Assembly (NCBI GenBank): GCA_007751255.1
Contig: CP036296.1
Coordinates: 1,550,001-1,614,000 of the forward strand
Origin: Engelhardtia mirabilis
GTDB taxonomy: Bacteria; Planctomycetota; UBA1135; GCA-002686595
Reading direction: 5' to 3'
Length of the DNA: 64,000 nucleotides
A program made the position numbers and the translations under genes. Positions within the stretch are counted from its first letter, which is position 1, and each line of letters starts with the position of its first letter. Below the pieces are notes generated by a model. That model had not been told where the DNA came from. It did not search any database and saw only the letters and a program-made list of their open reading frames with translations. Positions 9,739-18,913 of the stretch are shown here, one piece after another.

Positions 9739-11505
9739 TCAGTCCGGGAACAGGAGCTTGGCACCCCTGTTCAGTCCGCGAGCCCCCGTGGACTTCGCCG
9801 TGGCGGCAAAGGGCGCGAAGACGTCGTCCGGCAACTCGTCGCCGATGTCGGTGTTGAGCCGAATGATCTGCGCCAGGGTCACGCCGGAGATCTCGTCCGC
9901 CAGGTACGACGGCAGGTAGGACTCGTACCAGAAGCGGTCGCCGTCGCGCAGGCGGGTGAACTGGTCGCGCAGGACCTGGGCCAGGGTCTCGCCGACGAAG
10001 GCACCGGGCAGGTGCGGCTCGGCCAGCAGCCCGACCCAGGCGTCGAGCCGCTCGACGTCGCCGTAGGCCGCCTCGAGGCGCGCGACCACGACCGGGTCGA
10101 TGCAGACCTCGCCGAAGCTCGTGGCCGGGGCCAGGCCGAGGGCGCGACGGATGCCGTTGTAGCTCGGCAGGCCGTGGTCGCGACCGCGCTGGATGTTCAG
10201 CGACGCCAGGTCGAAGCCTCCCGCGCCGGGGGGGCCGAAGAGGAAGTTTCGCACTGAATCGATGACCATCACGTCGACCTGTTGAGCGCGCTGGGCAGCC
10301 AGGCCGCGCAGCACGGGCTCGATGCCGTGGGTCGCGACTTCGCGCGGAGCGAAGAAGGCCTTGGCCAGGGGCAGGTGACCGGCCGGGTGCTCGAGTCCAT
10401 CGGCGTCCAGGCGCAGGATGCGGTCGGAGAGCATCGTGTGTCCGACCCGATAGGCGGCGGTGGCGAAGACGTTCGTCACCGTCGGGTCCACGTCCGGGCG
10501 ATAGCCGGCGTAGGGCGGCAGGGCGTCGGCCCCCAGCAGGCGGGGCAGGAACTCGCCGTAGGTCACGGCCTGCAGCTCGGCGGCGACGATCGCGCGGGCG
10601 AACTGGTAGCGCTGGTCGCCGGTCAGGAAGGGCAGGCGCGTGCCCACCAGCGTGGCCACGCGGTTGTGCTCGCGGACGAACAGCGTGTGCATGGCCGTCA
10701 GGCCGACCTGCTCGTTGGCGCGGATGTCGCCTGCGAGGAAGAAGCTCGGAGCTGCCGAGGTCGGAGCGTTGTCGAGACCGAGCGAGTTGAAGGGCAACAG
10801 GTCGCCGGAGCTGGTCGCGAGGCGACCGGTACCGTCGAGGGTCCGCAGGGCCCGTGCGCGCCCCGCATCGGAGCCGTAGACCTGGGATCCGTCGATCGCC
10901 GCGGTGATGTTGTTGAGCTGCTCGCGCACCCCTTCGACCAGGCGATAGGCGGAGCGATCCAGGGGGATGGTCACCGCGCCGGTTCCGTCAGGGTCGAACC
11001 AGGGGTCGCCCGCCGGCACCTCGATCTCGAAGGGCTCACCCGGGTCGGTGACCGGTGTCTCGGTCAGGTCGTGGTCCAGGAACTGGCCCCACTGCCAGAC
11101 GAAGTCGGACAGGCCTTGGTCGTTGGGTCGGTCGGCGCTGCCCTGGGCGCAAACCAGGTTGCTGATCAGGCGCGCGCTCGGGCGGTCGGCGCCGGCCGGG
11201 GACGAGGCGCCGTCGGCGTAGTCCGGCGGTGCCAGTCGGGCGAGGTGCGCGCCGCTCGCTCCCCAACGCGGCTGCCCCGAGTTGCCCACGCCGTCGATCG
11301 CGCGAAACTCGAGTGGGAACCGGGCTGCTTGGCCCGAAGCGTCCAAGACCTCGGGCACCGCGGGCGGAACCCGGTCGCCGCGCTGGACCGGGGAGCGGTC
11401 GTCGGGTGCGGGCCCCTGCGTCCGTTGGCCCGCCGCCGCGTCGCTGGAGAGGGCCAGGGTGCCGGCCCCCACGAGGGCCGCGATCAGTTCGAAATGAAAT
11501 CTCAT
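9739..11505 (-). CDS. Secreted animal-type haem peroxidase (peroxidase-cyclooxygenase superfamily)
   Basis: The 588-residue protein has an N-terminal signal peptide. The distal-haem motif WGQFLDHD (His145), the catalytic-arginine region GDIRANEQVGLTAMHTLFVREHN (split by residue as Arg262 followed by the HN pair) and the proximal RVGHTML (His356) define the animal haem peroxidase family, which includes bacterial peroxicins and peroxidockerins. These enzymes use H2O2 to oxidise halides, tyrosines or small phenolics. The start is supported by a GGAGG Shine-Dalgarno at 11511-11515, 5 nt before the ATG. No dockerin or T1SS repeats were seen, so export is probably by Sec. The gene is a minus-strand singleton. 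Possible roles are oxidative cross-linking or antimicrobial oxidant production. Confidence 0.9.
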   Translation of the reverse strand: MRFHFELIAALVGAGTLALSSDAAAGQRTQGPAPDDRSPVQRGDRVPPAVPEVLDASGQAARFPLEFRAIDGVGNSGQPRWGASGAHLARLAPPDYADGASSPAGADRPSARLISNLVCAQGSADRPNDQGLSDFVWQWGQFLDHDLTETPVTDPGEPFEIEVPAGDPWFDPDGTGAVTIPLDRSAYRLVEGVREQLNNITAAIDGSQVYGSDAGRARALRTLDGTGRLATSSGDLLPFNSLGLDNAPTSAAPSFFLAGDIRANEQVGLTAMHTLFVREHNRVATLVGTRLPFLTGDQRYQFARAIVAAELQAVTYGEFLPRLLGADALPPYAGYRPDVDPTVTNVFATAAYRVGHTMLSDRILRLDADGLEHPAGHLPLAKAFFAPREVATHGIEPVLRGLAAQRAQQVDVMVIDSVRNFLFGPPGAGGFDLASLNIQRGRDHGLPSYNGIRRALGLAPATSFGEVCIDPVVVARLEAAYGDVERLDAWVGLLAEPHLPGAFVGETLAQVLRDQFTRLRDGDRFWYESYLPSYLADEISGVTLAQIIRLNTDIGDELPDDVFAPFAATAKSTGARGLNRGAKLLFPD

Positions 11506-12180
11506 GAGAGCCTCCGAATCGGTTCTGGTTGGCTCTCCCCGGTGTCACTCGGGTCGGGGGTCCGCGATCGATCCGCGCCGTGCCGGGCTGCGTACCCCCT
11601 GGTTGCAACAACCGACTCGTCCGCGGGCGGTTCCCCCTCCGCCACGCAGAAAACTACCCCGCGGTCCGTCGGCGGAGCGGCGACCGGAGCCATGACGAGC
11701 AAGCGGCGGTCGGCGACGGGCGCGGCGGCGTAGCCCGGCCGTGGAGACCGACTAGCGCGGCGAACTACGGCTATCGCGCCTGGGGCCCGTTTCGCTCGCG
11801 TGCCGAGGCCCACGCGCGCACGCTCGGGCTCGAAAGGAGTTTCTCGCCGGCGAGCAGGGCGTCTTCGAGAATCCGTTGGCCCGCGCCCGAAATCGACTTG
11901 GTTCGGGAGGGTCGCCGAAGGTGCCAGACGAGGTCTCGCCCTGCGCCCCGGCACTCGAGCGCGACTTCCAGGGCGGATGTCGGGCTGCTGCCGCACGCGG
12001 TCCGAGAGCCCCAGTGGATTCGGTTGACCAATCGCCCCCCGCGGGCGCAGCCAACGTCGCTCACCTGGCGTGCGCCGGGACCGGTTTCGCCGGGGTGGCG
12101 CCGCAAGCCGCGCTCACCAGTCGCGTCGGTGTCGTGCAGCTCGCGCCCCAGCGGAGTTCGCGACGCTGGGCTCGCCGTGA
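11506..12180. other. 675-bp stretch without a convincing gene
   Basis: This is the longest non-coding stretch in the window. Open frames exist on both strands but are Arg/Ser/Pro-rich, overlap one another and have no recognisable domain or good ribosome binding site. The peroxidase promoter should lie at its left end, on the minus strand. I see no clear RNA gene or repeat. Confidence 0.45.
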
Positions 12181-13626
12181 CTATTGCGGAGGAAGCTTGG
12201 GCGCACCTGTCGCCGCGGCGGGCTCGATGGTGGTCTCGGGCTCAGCGCCATCTTCCAACTCGTCCAGGTCGCCGTCATCGGACGGGTCGTCGAGCGCTGT
12301 CGGAACGGTCACCGGCCGAACCATCGCGACCATGGGCTGACCCGCGCCCGGGGGCTCGCCGCCCTTCAGGTTGCTCTCGGCCCGCGCGAGGATCGAAGGC
12401 ACGAGCTTCTCGGAGAAGCCCGCGATGAAGCACCAGGCCACCAGCAGGGCGACGCTTTCGGACGAGAGCGGCGCCCGGGAATCCGGGGCGCCCTGACCCT
12501 GCTCTTCACCCGGGGGCGGGGGACCGATCAAGCCCGTCGACATGGCGCCGATCGAGCTGTCGGAAGCGCCGTCGATGTCGGGGATGATCGAACCCGACAG
12601 CAGCGAGGACTTCATCAGGTACATCAGGATCAGCGCCGCGCCCGCGCCGACGAGCACGCGTGAGCCCATGATCCAGCGGTTGCTGAGCAGCTTCAGGTTG
12701 TCGAGGCCGCTGTCGCCCAAGCGCTGATTGAGACCCAGCATCATGCTGAAGCCGGCGCCGAAGGCCCCGGCGCCGATCGAGAGCACGACCTCGTCCAGCC
12801 AACTGCCGGCCAGGCGGTCCCACTCCATCGAGAGTCCGAGCACGGCCACGAACAGGGCGATGCTGGCCACGAACAGGAAGGCCGTGTTGCGCGTGATCCT
12901 TTGGGTGAAGCCGCGGCGGGTCTCGCGCATCTTGTAGCGCCACTGCAGATCGTTCACGAGCCGACTCAAGACGGCGCGCTGGGCAGCCGCGTCGGTGCCG
13001 GCGGTGACGACTTCGGCTTGGTACCAGGCGCTGAGTTCGGGGGAGAGGGTCGAATCCGCCTCCAACAGCCGCACGCGCAACTCGGTCCCCAGGGTCATGG
13101 GGTCGTAGAGGTCGACCAGGTACTGCTCGACCTGGTAGGCGTGGTCCCAGCTCGCTCCGGAGTCCGCGGCCTCGTGCAGGAGTTGCTCCACATCGAGCCA
13201 CAGCCTGCGACGCACCGCGTCCTGTTCCGCCGGTTCGGGAAGGCGCTTGAACGAGGCGCGCAGGGTGCAGAAGAACTGCTCCGAGAGGGCGGCCACCTGG
13301 ATCGGCCGCGGCCCGCCATCGGCCCCCGTCAGCAGGCCTGCGGTTCGCCGCATCCCGGCCGTTGTGGCGCCGGTGATGGAGCGCAGTAGGGGCCGGCTCG
13401 CCGGCCGACCCGCCGACGACGTCTCTCGCTCGGGCTTCGGCGCAGGTTCCGCCGGAGAGCCGCTTGTCGGAGTCGATCTCACCGCCGCCGTCTTCGCGTC
13501 CGATCGAGGCACCGCTCGCTCACTTCCTGGGGCTCGGGAGCCCTCGGCCACCGCGCCACCGGGCTCGCCGGCCGCACCACGCAGCGCCGGTCGACCCGCC
13601 GGGAAGCGGGCCAAGCGCTCCGGCAT
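12181..13626 (-). CDS. Membrane protein of unknown function, four predicted TM helices
   Basis: I do not recognise a named family. The 481-residue protein begins with about 85 Pro/Ala/Arg-rich, probably disordered residues. A soluble helical part (about 100-235) follows, then hydrophobic segments near AFLFVASIALFVAVLGLSM, VVLSIGAGAFGAGFSMMLG, VLVGAGAALILMYLM and SVALLVAWCFIAGFSEKLV. The last segment, AGFSEKLVPSIL, is a motif shared by various bacterial inner-membrane proteins. The C-terminus is acidic and Asp/Glu-rich. It lies 73 bp downstream of the Kelch gene on the same strand, so the two may be co-transcribed. The start is uncertain because the N-terminus is low-complexity. Confidence 0.7.
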   Translation of the reverse strand: MPERLARFPAGRPALRGAAGEPGGAVAEGSRAPGSERAVPRSDAKTAAVRSTPTSGSPAEPAPKPERETSSAGRPASRPLLRSITGATTAGMRRTAGLLTGADGGPRPIQVAALSEQFFCTLRASFKRLPEPAEQDAVRRRLWLDVEQLLHEAADSGASWDHAYQVEQYLVDLYDPMTLGTELRVRLLEADSTLSPELSAWYQAEVVTAGTDAAAQRAVLSRLVNDLQWRYKMRETRRGFTQRITRNTAFLFVASIALFVAVLGLSMEWDRLAGSWLDEVVLSIGAGAFGAGFSMMLGLNQRLGDSGLDNLKLLSNRWIMGSRVLVGAGAALILMYLMKSSLLSGSIIPDIDGASDSSIGAMSTGLIGPPPPGEEQGQGAPDSRAPLSSESVALLVAWCFIAGFSEKLVPSILARAESNLKGGEPPGAGQPMVAMVRPVTVPTALDDPSDDGDLDELEDGAEPETTIEPAAATGAPKLPPQ

Positions 13627-13699
13627 CCCTTGGAACGGGGAGCGTGGGCGCCGCGAACTCGACCGCTGTGGGCGAGCCCTGTTGCGACTCCCGGAGGGC

Positions 13700-15478
13700 C
13701 TACGACTGGATCGTGACTTCCAGGGCGTTGGTCAGCGGCAGGTTGATGAAGTCGATCGTCGCACCCTGGGCGAACAGCTTGATCCCGATCAGGACCGGGT
13801 CATTCGGGATCTGGACCGCGAACGGCACGCCCGGGAACTGCACGAAGAAGGCCGGGCCGACGGGCGGGACCATGATCGTCCCGTCTATCGAGGGCAGGTT
13901 CAGGAGCACCGCGCTGACGCCGAGGATGTCGATCGTCCCGGCCGGAGCGAAGCTCGTGTGATCGATACGCGGGTCCCAGGTCTGGCCGATGGCCGGTCCG
14001 TTGGTCGAGCCGAGCAGGGCCAGGGGGTTGGCCGGGTTGCCGAACAGGTTCAGCTCGGCGGGCTTGTCCATCAGCACCACGTCGTCCACGCGCAGGGTCG
14101 CGGCGCCGGTGGCGCTGAAGACCGCGCGCATCTGGGTCGTGCCCAGGGGGCTGGTGCCGACGAGCGTGAAGGAGGTCCAATCGCCCGCGACGGCGAGGGG
14201 CAAGCTCGCCTGGCCCAGCAGGCCCGACCCGGCGTCCAGGAACTCGAGGCGCGCCTCGGCGCTGCCGGCCCCGGAGCGTTGGAACAGCCCGCGCAGGGTG
14301 TAGGTCTCCCGCGCGACCGCGGTCGCGAGGTTCGAGGCCGAGCCGCTCTGGATCTCGATCGACGGCGCGGCGATGCCGCCCATCGCGGCCAAGGCGACCG
14401 TGCCGTTCGAGGTCCATCCGCCGAGCCCCGCGTCGAGGTCGCCGTTGGTCACGAGGTTCGAGGCCGAGGTGCCCAGGGAACCGGTCACCACGAACTTCTC
14501 CTGGGATTTGAGCTCGGGATTGCCGCCGGGTGCCCCCGCGCCGCTGGCTGCGTAGACCGTGTCGCCCAGGATCACCGCGCCACCGGAGTGGCGACCGATC
14601 AGCAGCTTGGGCAGGTCGACCCATTCGAGGGTGCCCACGTCCAGGGCCTCGACCTCGTCGTGGGCCTCGACGGTGCTCTCGCCGCCGACCACGATCAGGT
14701 GCTCGCCGCGCGCCACGGTCATGGTGCCGGCGCGTTGGGTGGGGATCGGCTCCGGCGCGGTGCTCCACGTGCCGGCGGTCAGGTCGAAGATGTCGGCGGG
14801 GCCGACGGTGCCCACGAAGGGGTTGGGTTGGGTCGTCTGCCGCCCCGCGGCGGCGATCAGTTTGTTGCCGATCACCGCGGTGGTGAAGTGGTCGCGGGCG
14901 TGGGGCGCGTTCGGCAGCACGGTCCAGGTGTTCAGCGCCGGGTCGTAGCGATCGAGCCACGGCACGTAGCCGCCGTTGTGGCCCATGGTGTTGCCGCCCA
15001 CCAGGTAGATCTGGTCGTGGTACACGGCCGCGGCCGACGAACCGCGGTTGCGCGCCACGGGCATGGCCGGGCCCTGCGCCCAGGTGTTCAGGACCGGGTC
15101 GTAGATCCAGATGTTCGGGATCGGCGTCTCGTTGGGGAAGTCGCCCTCGAATGCGCCCAGGACCCAGATCCGATCGCCCCACACCACCGGCTGGAAGTGG
15201 TGCATCTTCAGCGGCGGGAAGCCGAGGTTGGTCCAGGTCTCCGTGACCGGGTCGAAGCGCTCCACCGGCCGGAAGCCGCGCCCGCCCATCAGGTAGAGCT
15301 GGCCGCCGAACTCCACGTAGGCGGCTTCGTGGCGTCCGGTGAGGTTGCTGCCGTCGGTCGAGTCCTGGATCTCCCAGCAGCCGCACTGAGCCGCTGATAC
15401 GGCGGCGGAGCCGAGGACTGCGGTCACGGTCAGGAGTGCGGTGGGGAGGACGTTCTGCAGTCGCTGGACGAGCTTCAT
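13700..15478 (-). CDS. Secreted Kelch-repeat protein with C-terminal beta-sandwich module
   Basis: The 592-residue protein has a signal peptide ending near AVSAAQ. Residues of about 35-330 form Kelch blades, with repeats such as LYLMGGRGFRPVERFDPVTET and IYLVGGNTMGHNGGYVPWLD. A carbohydrate-binding-module-like domain follows (LVTNGDLDAGLGGWTSNGTV start, typical of CBM4/9-like folds). The last 110 or so residues resemble in layout the C-terminal beta module of several other exported proteins in this window. ATG 15478 is used; a GTG two codons upstream (15484) is equally possible. A TAGGCT box at 15533-15538 is a candidate -10. Function is unknown, probably cell-surface binding. Confidence 0.8.
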   Translation of the reverse strand: MKLVQRLQNVLPTALLTVTAVLGSAAVSAAQCGCWEIQDSTDGSNLTGRHEAAYVEFGGQLYLMGGRGFRPVERFDPVTETWTNLGFPPLKMHHFQPVVWGDRIWVLGAFEGDFPNETPIPNIWIYDPVLNTWAQGPAMPVARNRGSSAAAVYHDQIYLVGGNTMGHNGGYVPWLDRYDPALNTWTVLPNAPHARDHFTTAVIGNKLIAAAGRQTTQPNPFVGTVGPADIFDLTAGTWSTAPEPIPTQRAGTMTVARGEHLIVVGGESTVEAHDEVEALDVGTLEWVDLPKLLIGRHSGGAVILGDTVYAASGAGAPGGNPELKSQEKFVVTGSLGTSASNLVTNGDLDAGLGGWTSNGTVALAAMGGIAAPSIEIQSGSASNLATAVARETYTLRGLFQRSGAGSAEARLEFLDAGSGLLGQASLPLAVAGDWTSFTLVGTSPLGTTQMRAVFSATGAATLRVDDVVLMDKPAELNLFGNPANPLALLGSTNGPAIGQTWDPRIDHTSFAPAGTIDILGVSAVLLNLPSIDGTIMVPPVGPAFFVQFPGVPFAVQIPNDPVLIGIKLFAQGATIDFINLPLTNALEVTIQS

Positions 15479-15532
15479 TGGCACTTTTGGAGGGCAGGGC
15501 AGGGCCCTCGCGATACATGGAGATCCCGAGCA

Positions 15533-15538
15533 AGCCTA
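15533..15538 (-). promoter_or_regulatory. Possible -10 box TAGGCT for the Kelch gene
   Basis: On the minus strand GTAGGCTTG lies about 55 nt before the ATG at 15478. It is a TAnnnT hexamer in a GC-rich setting. No -35 is visible. Confidence 0.3.
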
Positions 15539-15730
15539 CCCCCGAGGGCCGAACCGGGGCGGGCGAGGTTCCCGCCGGCCCGGCGCCCACAGGGCTGGGG
15601 GCGGACCGCGGGCCCCGGATGCCCCGGTGAGGCCCCCAGCGCCCATCGGGCCGTCGCCACCCCGAAGCGATTTCCTGCGAAACCCTGTCCCCCTTCGCCC
15701 GGTGAAGACAACCGGTCGGACGGAGACACG

Positions 15731-16309
15731 ATGGAACCCAGCCCCTTGAACGAGTCCGACCGCATCGATCGAACGCCCCAGGTGGGGCGCGCCCTGTTCG
15801 AGGCCCTGGTGCGCGAGCACGGCCCGCGCCTGCGCCTGTTCCTCGGCGCGGTGGAGCGCGACCCCCAGGCCCGCGAGGAGCTGTTGCAGGAGACGCTGCT
15901 GGTGGCCTGGCGGCGGCTCGAGAGCTTCGATCCGGACCGCTCGTTCGGCCCCTGGCTGCGGGGGATCGGGCGCAACCTGGTCCTGGCGCGCCAACGCGCG
16001 CTCGGCCGGCGAGGCGTGATCGTCGACCCCAGCGTGCTCGATCAGCTCGAGGGCCTGCTCGACGCGCCGGCGCAGGCCGAGGTCGAGCGCATGGAGCTCG
16101 AGCTGGCGGCCCTGCGCGCGTGCCTCGAAGGCCTGCCCGCGCAGCAACGGGCGGTCGTCGATCAGCGTTACCGTGAGGGCCGGCGGGGCGCGGAGTTGGC
16201 GCGCGGACTGGGCCGCAGCCTGGAGTCGACCAAGAAGTCTTTGCAGCGCGTGCGCGCGCGGCTGCACGACTGCGTGACGACGAAGCTGGCCGCCCAGGGG
16301 GTGCTCTGA
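15731..16309 (+). CDS. ECF-type RNA polymerase sigma factor
   Basis: The 192-residue protein has sigma region 2 (about 22-95, with QETLLVAWRRLESFDPDRSF and LRGIGRNLVLARQRA) and region 4 (about 130-182, with LPAQQRAVVDQRYREGRRGAELARGLGRSLESTKKSLQRVR read as a helix-turn-helix). This is the two-domain ECF architecture common in planctomycetes. ATG 15731 is preceded by GGAGAC. The stop overlaps the next start as TGATG, so translation of the membrane-anchored downstream protein is probably coupled. It should direct a small regulon; the sulfatase immediately downstream is a candidate target, by inference. Confidence 0.92.
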   Translation: MEPSPLNESDRIDRTPQVGRALFEALVREHGPRLRLFLGAVERDPQAREELLQETLLVAWRRLESFDPDRSFGPWLRGIGRNLVLARQRALGRRGVIVDPSVLDQLEGLLDAPAQAEVERMELELAALRACLEGLPAQQRAVVDQRYREGRRGAELARGLGRSLESTKKSLQRVRARLHDCVTTKLAAQGVL

Positions 16310-17220
16310 TGGACGACCGAGATCACGACGGTGAGCGGCGCACGCCGCTCGACCTGGACGGCTTCACGATCGAGGCCGAGGTGAGCAATGCGCGCGTCCA
16401 AGCCGAGGTCCTCTGGGTCGACGGCCTGCTCGAGCGCGCCCTCGGCGTCATCGAGGACGACCGACGCGCGGTGGAGGTGGCGCTGCAACGCCTGCGCTTC
16501 GGCGATGGTGCGACCGGGACGAAGGCGCCCGGGCAACGGCGCTGGGGCCTTGTGGCCTCGGCGGCGGGGTTGCTGGTCGCCGTCGGGCTGGGGCTCTTGA
16601 TCCTGGTCGGGCCGGGTGCGTCCAGCGCCCAAGCCGCCCTGACCCGCGCCCTGGAGCGTGCGGAACGGTCGGAGGCGCGCGCCTTCGCCGCCGTGTTGCG
16701 GCGGGCGGGCTCGGGCGAAGTCGTGCGCCGGGCGGAGCTCTTCACGGGCGGCGCCGACGCCTTCGCGATCAAGGTCGCGGCGCCCTTCGGCGGATACCTG
16801 TGGGCCGGCGCGGACCAGGACGGCGCCTGGTTCGTTCCGGCGCTCGAGGCCCTGCCGATGATCGAGACCGACCAGCGCTCGCGTCTGCTCGAGAGGCTCG
16901 AAGAGCACGGCGCGAGCCTGCCCTACGTGGATGTCCTGACCCTGCTGCGAGCCTGTTCGGAAGACTTCGAGCTGAGCTTGGATCGAAGCGAGCGCTGCTT
17001 GAGCGGTGTGCGCCGATCCTCGGCGCCCCCAGGCCCCGACCGTTTCGAGTTGCAGCTCGATAGCCAAGGCGAGCTCTTCACCGCGCGCCTCGAACGCGAC
17101 GTCGACAGCTCCGCAGGCGCTTGGGTCTTCGAGCTCGAGCGGCTGGACGTCGCCTTCGATCCCGCGCTCGTCGAGCGTGCGTCGCACCACGCACCCGGGC
17201 GGCGCGTGCTGCGGCGCTGA
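16309..17220 (+). CDS. Probable membrane anti-sigma factor with periplasmic LolA-like domain
   Basis: The 303-residue protein overlaps the ECF gene by one base (TGATG). About 80 cytoplasmic residues precede one TM helix (WGLVASAAGLLVAVGLGLLI). The exported remainder has alternating beta strands (RFELQLDSQGELFTARLER, AWVFELERLDVAFDPALV) reminiscent of the LolA/outer-membrane lipoprotein-sorting fold found on some planctomycete anti-sigma-like proteins. No zinc-binding HxxxCxxC anti-sigma motif is present. Gene order and topology support the role of sensing an envelope signal and holding the sigma factor, but it is not proven by motif. Confidence 0.7.
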   Translation: MDDRDHDGERRTPLDLDGFTIEAEVSNARVQAEVLWVDGLLERALGVIEDDRRAVEVALQRLRFGDGATGTKAPGQRRWGLVASAAGLLVAVGLGLLILVGPGASSAQAALTRALERAERSEARAFAAVLRRAGSGEVVRRAELFTGGADAFAIKVAAPFGGYLWAGADQDGAWFVPALEALPMIETDQRSRLLERLEEHGASLPYVDVLTLLRACSEDFELSLDRSERCLSGVRRSSAPPGPDRFELQLDSQGELFTARLERDVDSSAGAWVFELERLDVAFDPALVERASHHAPGRRVLRR

Positions 17221-17366
17221 GCCGAATCGGCCGCAATCACTCGGCGGCCGCCCGTTGCCGATCAGACGACGCATCCGGGTCAGAGGTCTGTCCGCACCTC
17301 GCGGGGATCCCACGTCGTCCGACTCCGATTCCTTCCGAGAAGTCCCCTTCGACGAGAAGCCCCACC

Positions 17367-18791
17367 ATGAGAACCTTCGCCCTCGCGCCCCTGTTCACCG
17401 TCGCCCTGCTGGCGGCCACGGCTCCGGCACAGAACGTCCTGCTGGTGATCGCCGACGACCTCGGCACCGACAAGGTAGGCCTGTACGACCCGCAATCGCC
17501 GCCGCCGCCGACTCCGACCCTCGACGCCCTCGCCGCGCAGGGCGTTCAGTTCCAGAACGCCTGGAGCTGCCCGGTCTGCTCGCCCACGCGCGCGACGCTC
17601 TTGACCGGTCGCTATCCCTTCCGCACCGGCGTCGGCACGGCGATCCCCTTCGGCCCGCCCCTGCCCCCCGACGAGCTGACCATCGCCAGCATCCTCGACC
17701 TGGCGGCGGCCCAGGGCGGAGCGCAGGTGGCCACGGCGGCGATCGGCAAGTGGCACCTGGCGGACATCGCCGGCGGCAGCGTCGATCCCCTGCGCCGCGG
17801 CTTCGACCACTGGGCGGGCTCCAATCTCGGCGCCCTCGCCGGGCCCTTCGACTACGAGTTCTGGCCGCAAACCGTCGACACTCAGACGGACCTGTCGACC
17901 ACCTACGCGACCACCGCCGCCGTCGACGCCGCGGGGGCCTGGATCGCACAGCAGACGAGCCCGTGGTTCTGCTACCTGGCCTTCAACGCGCCGCACACGC
18001 CGTTTCACGCGCCGCCGGCCGAGCTGCACGGCCAAGTGCTGCCCGACGTCGATCCCGAGTCGGACCCGGTGCCCTTCTACGACGCCATGGTCGAGGCCAT
18101 GGACACCGAGCTCGGGCGCCTGTTGGCGCAGATGGACCCGGCCGCGTTGGCGGCGACCACGATCATCGTCGTCGGTGACAACGGCACGACCGGCGACGTG
18201 GTGCTGCCGCCCTACGACCCCGAGCGTTCGAAGGGTTCGCTCTATCAGAACGGCATCCGCGTGCCCCTGATCGTCAGCGGCGCGCAGGTCGCCGCGCCCG
18301 GGCGCCAGGTCTCGGCGCTGGTCGACGTGTCGGACCTGTTTGCGACGGTGCTCGAGCTGCTCGGCGCCGATTGGGTCGCAGCGCTGCCCGACGAGCGGCT
18401 GATCGATTCGGTCAGCATGCTGCCCTACGTGGTGCAACCGGTGGCCCTGCCCCAGCGCGAGTGGGTTCTCTCCCAGTCGATCTTGAACCTGCCCGGCGGT
18501 GGGGGCGGCGGGCCCCTCGGCGGCGGGCTCGGCACCGCCGGAGTCGGTCCCGCCACCACCAGCCTGGCGAGCGGCGGCCTGATCGCGGGCGCCGCCCTCG
18601 AGTCGGGCATCGCCATCCGCAACACCGGCTTCAAGCTGATCCGCCGCGACGACGGCGGCGAGGAGCTCTACAACCTGCTGCTCGACCCGACCGAGAACGT
18701 CGACCTCTTGACCCTGCCGGTCCTGCCAACGCCGGCGGCTGGCGCCCTGGCGGAGTTGTCGGCGGTTCTGGACGGCCTCGCCAGCGAGTAG
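17367..18791 (+). CDS. Formylglycine-dependent sulfatase, secreted
   Basis: The 474-residue protein has a signal peptide ([21 protein letters not shown]). Sulfatase signature 1 is [12 protein letters not shown], with Cys71 the residue converted to formylglycine and Arg75 following. Asp30/Asp31 (VIADDLG) and VVGDNG supply calcium ligands, and GKWHL carries the conserved Lys/His pair. The enzyme would hydrolyse sulfate esters, typically on algal polysaccharides. A Gly-rich loop (about 375-400) near the C-terminus is unusual. ATG 17367 fits the signal peptide. It lies 146 bp after the anti-sigma gene and is followed by a strong hairpin. A formylglycine-generating enzyme must be encoded elsewhere. 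Confidence 0.93.
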   Translation: MRTFALAPLFTVALLAATAPAQNVLLVIADDLGTDKVGLYDPQSPPPPTPTLDALAAQGVQFQNAWSCPVCSPTRATLLTGRYPFRTGVGTAIPFGPPLPPDELTIASILDLAAAQGGAQVATAAIGKWHLADIAGGSVDPLRRGFDHWAGSNLGALAGPFDYEFWPQTVDTQTDLSTTYATTAAVDAAGAWIAQQTSPWFCYLAFNAPHTPFHAPPAELHGQVLPDVDPESDPVPFYDAMVEAMDTELGRLLAQMDPAALAATTIIVVGDNGTTGDVVLPPYDPERSKGSLYQNGIRVPLIVSGAQVAAPGRQVSALVDVSDLFATVLELLGADWVAALPDERLIDSVSMLPYVVQPVALPQREWVLSQSILNLPGGGGGGPLGGGLGTAGVGPATTSLASGGLIAGAALESGIAIRNTGFKLIRRDDGGEELYNLLLDPTENVDLLTLPVLPTPAAGALAELSAVLDGLASE

Positions 18792-18813
18792 GCGGGTCCC
18801 TTCCGGCCGATGC

Positions 18814-18841
18814 GCCCGGGTCGGGGGTCTCCGACCCGGGC
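18814..18841 (+). terminator. Perfect 11-bp-stem hairpin after the sulfatase gene
   Basis: GCCCGGGTCGG (18814-18824) pairs exactly with CCGACCCGGGC (18831-18841) across a 6-nt loop, 22 nt after the sulfatase stop. It separates the sulfatase from the sigma-54 activator gene. No T-tract follows. Confidence 0.65.
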
Positions 18842-18901
18842 CGCCGGCCGACGATCGCCGCCGGACGACACAGGGCATGGGGCCCCGGCGGCGCGCAGGG
18901 C

Positions 18902-18907
18902 TATCCT
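18902..18907 (+). promoter_or_regulatory. Possible -10 box TATCCT, leaderless start
   Basis: TATCCT ends 6 nt before the ATG at 18914, preceded by GGGC. A polymerase using it would start at or next to the ATG. No -35 is visible and there is no Shine-Dalgarno between the box and the start. Confidence 0.35.
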
Positions 18908-18913
18908 CCGTCC

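Noticed and set aside
6585-9764. 1059-codon open frame on the minus strand
   Set aside because: It runs antisense to the second phytase-like propeller gene. Its composition is Asp/Gly/Arg/Val-rich with no domain, which is typical of mirror frames in GC-rich coding DNA.
11529-12428. Possible 299-codon gene on the plus strand
   Set aside because: It is Arg/Ser/Pro-rich, overlaps the end of the membrane-protein gene antisense, and has no ribosome binding site or domain.
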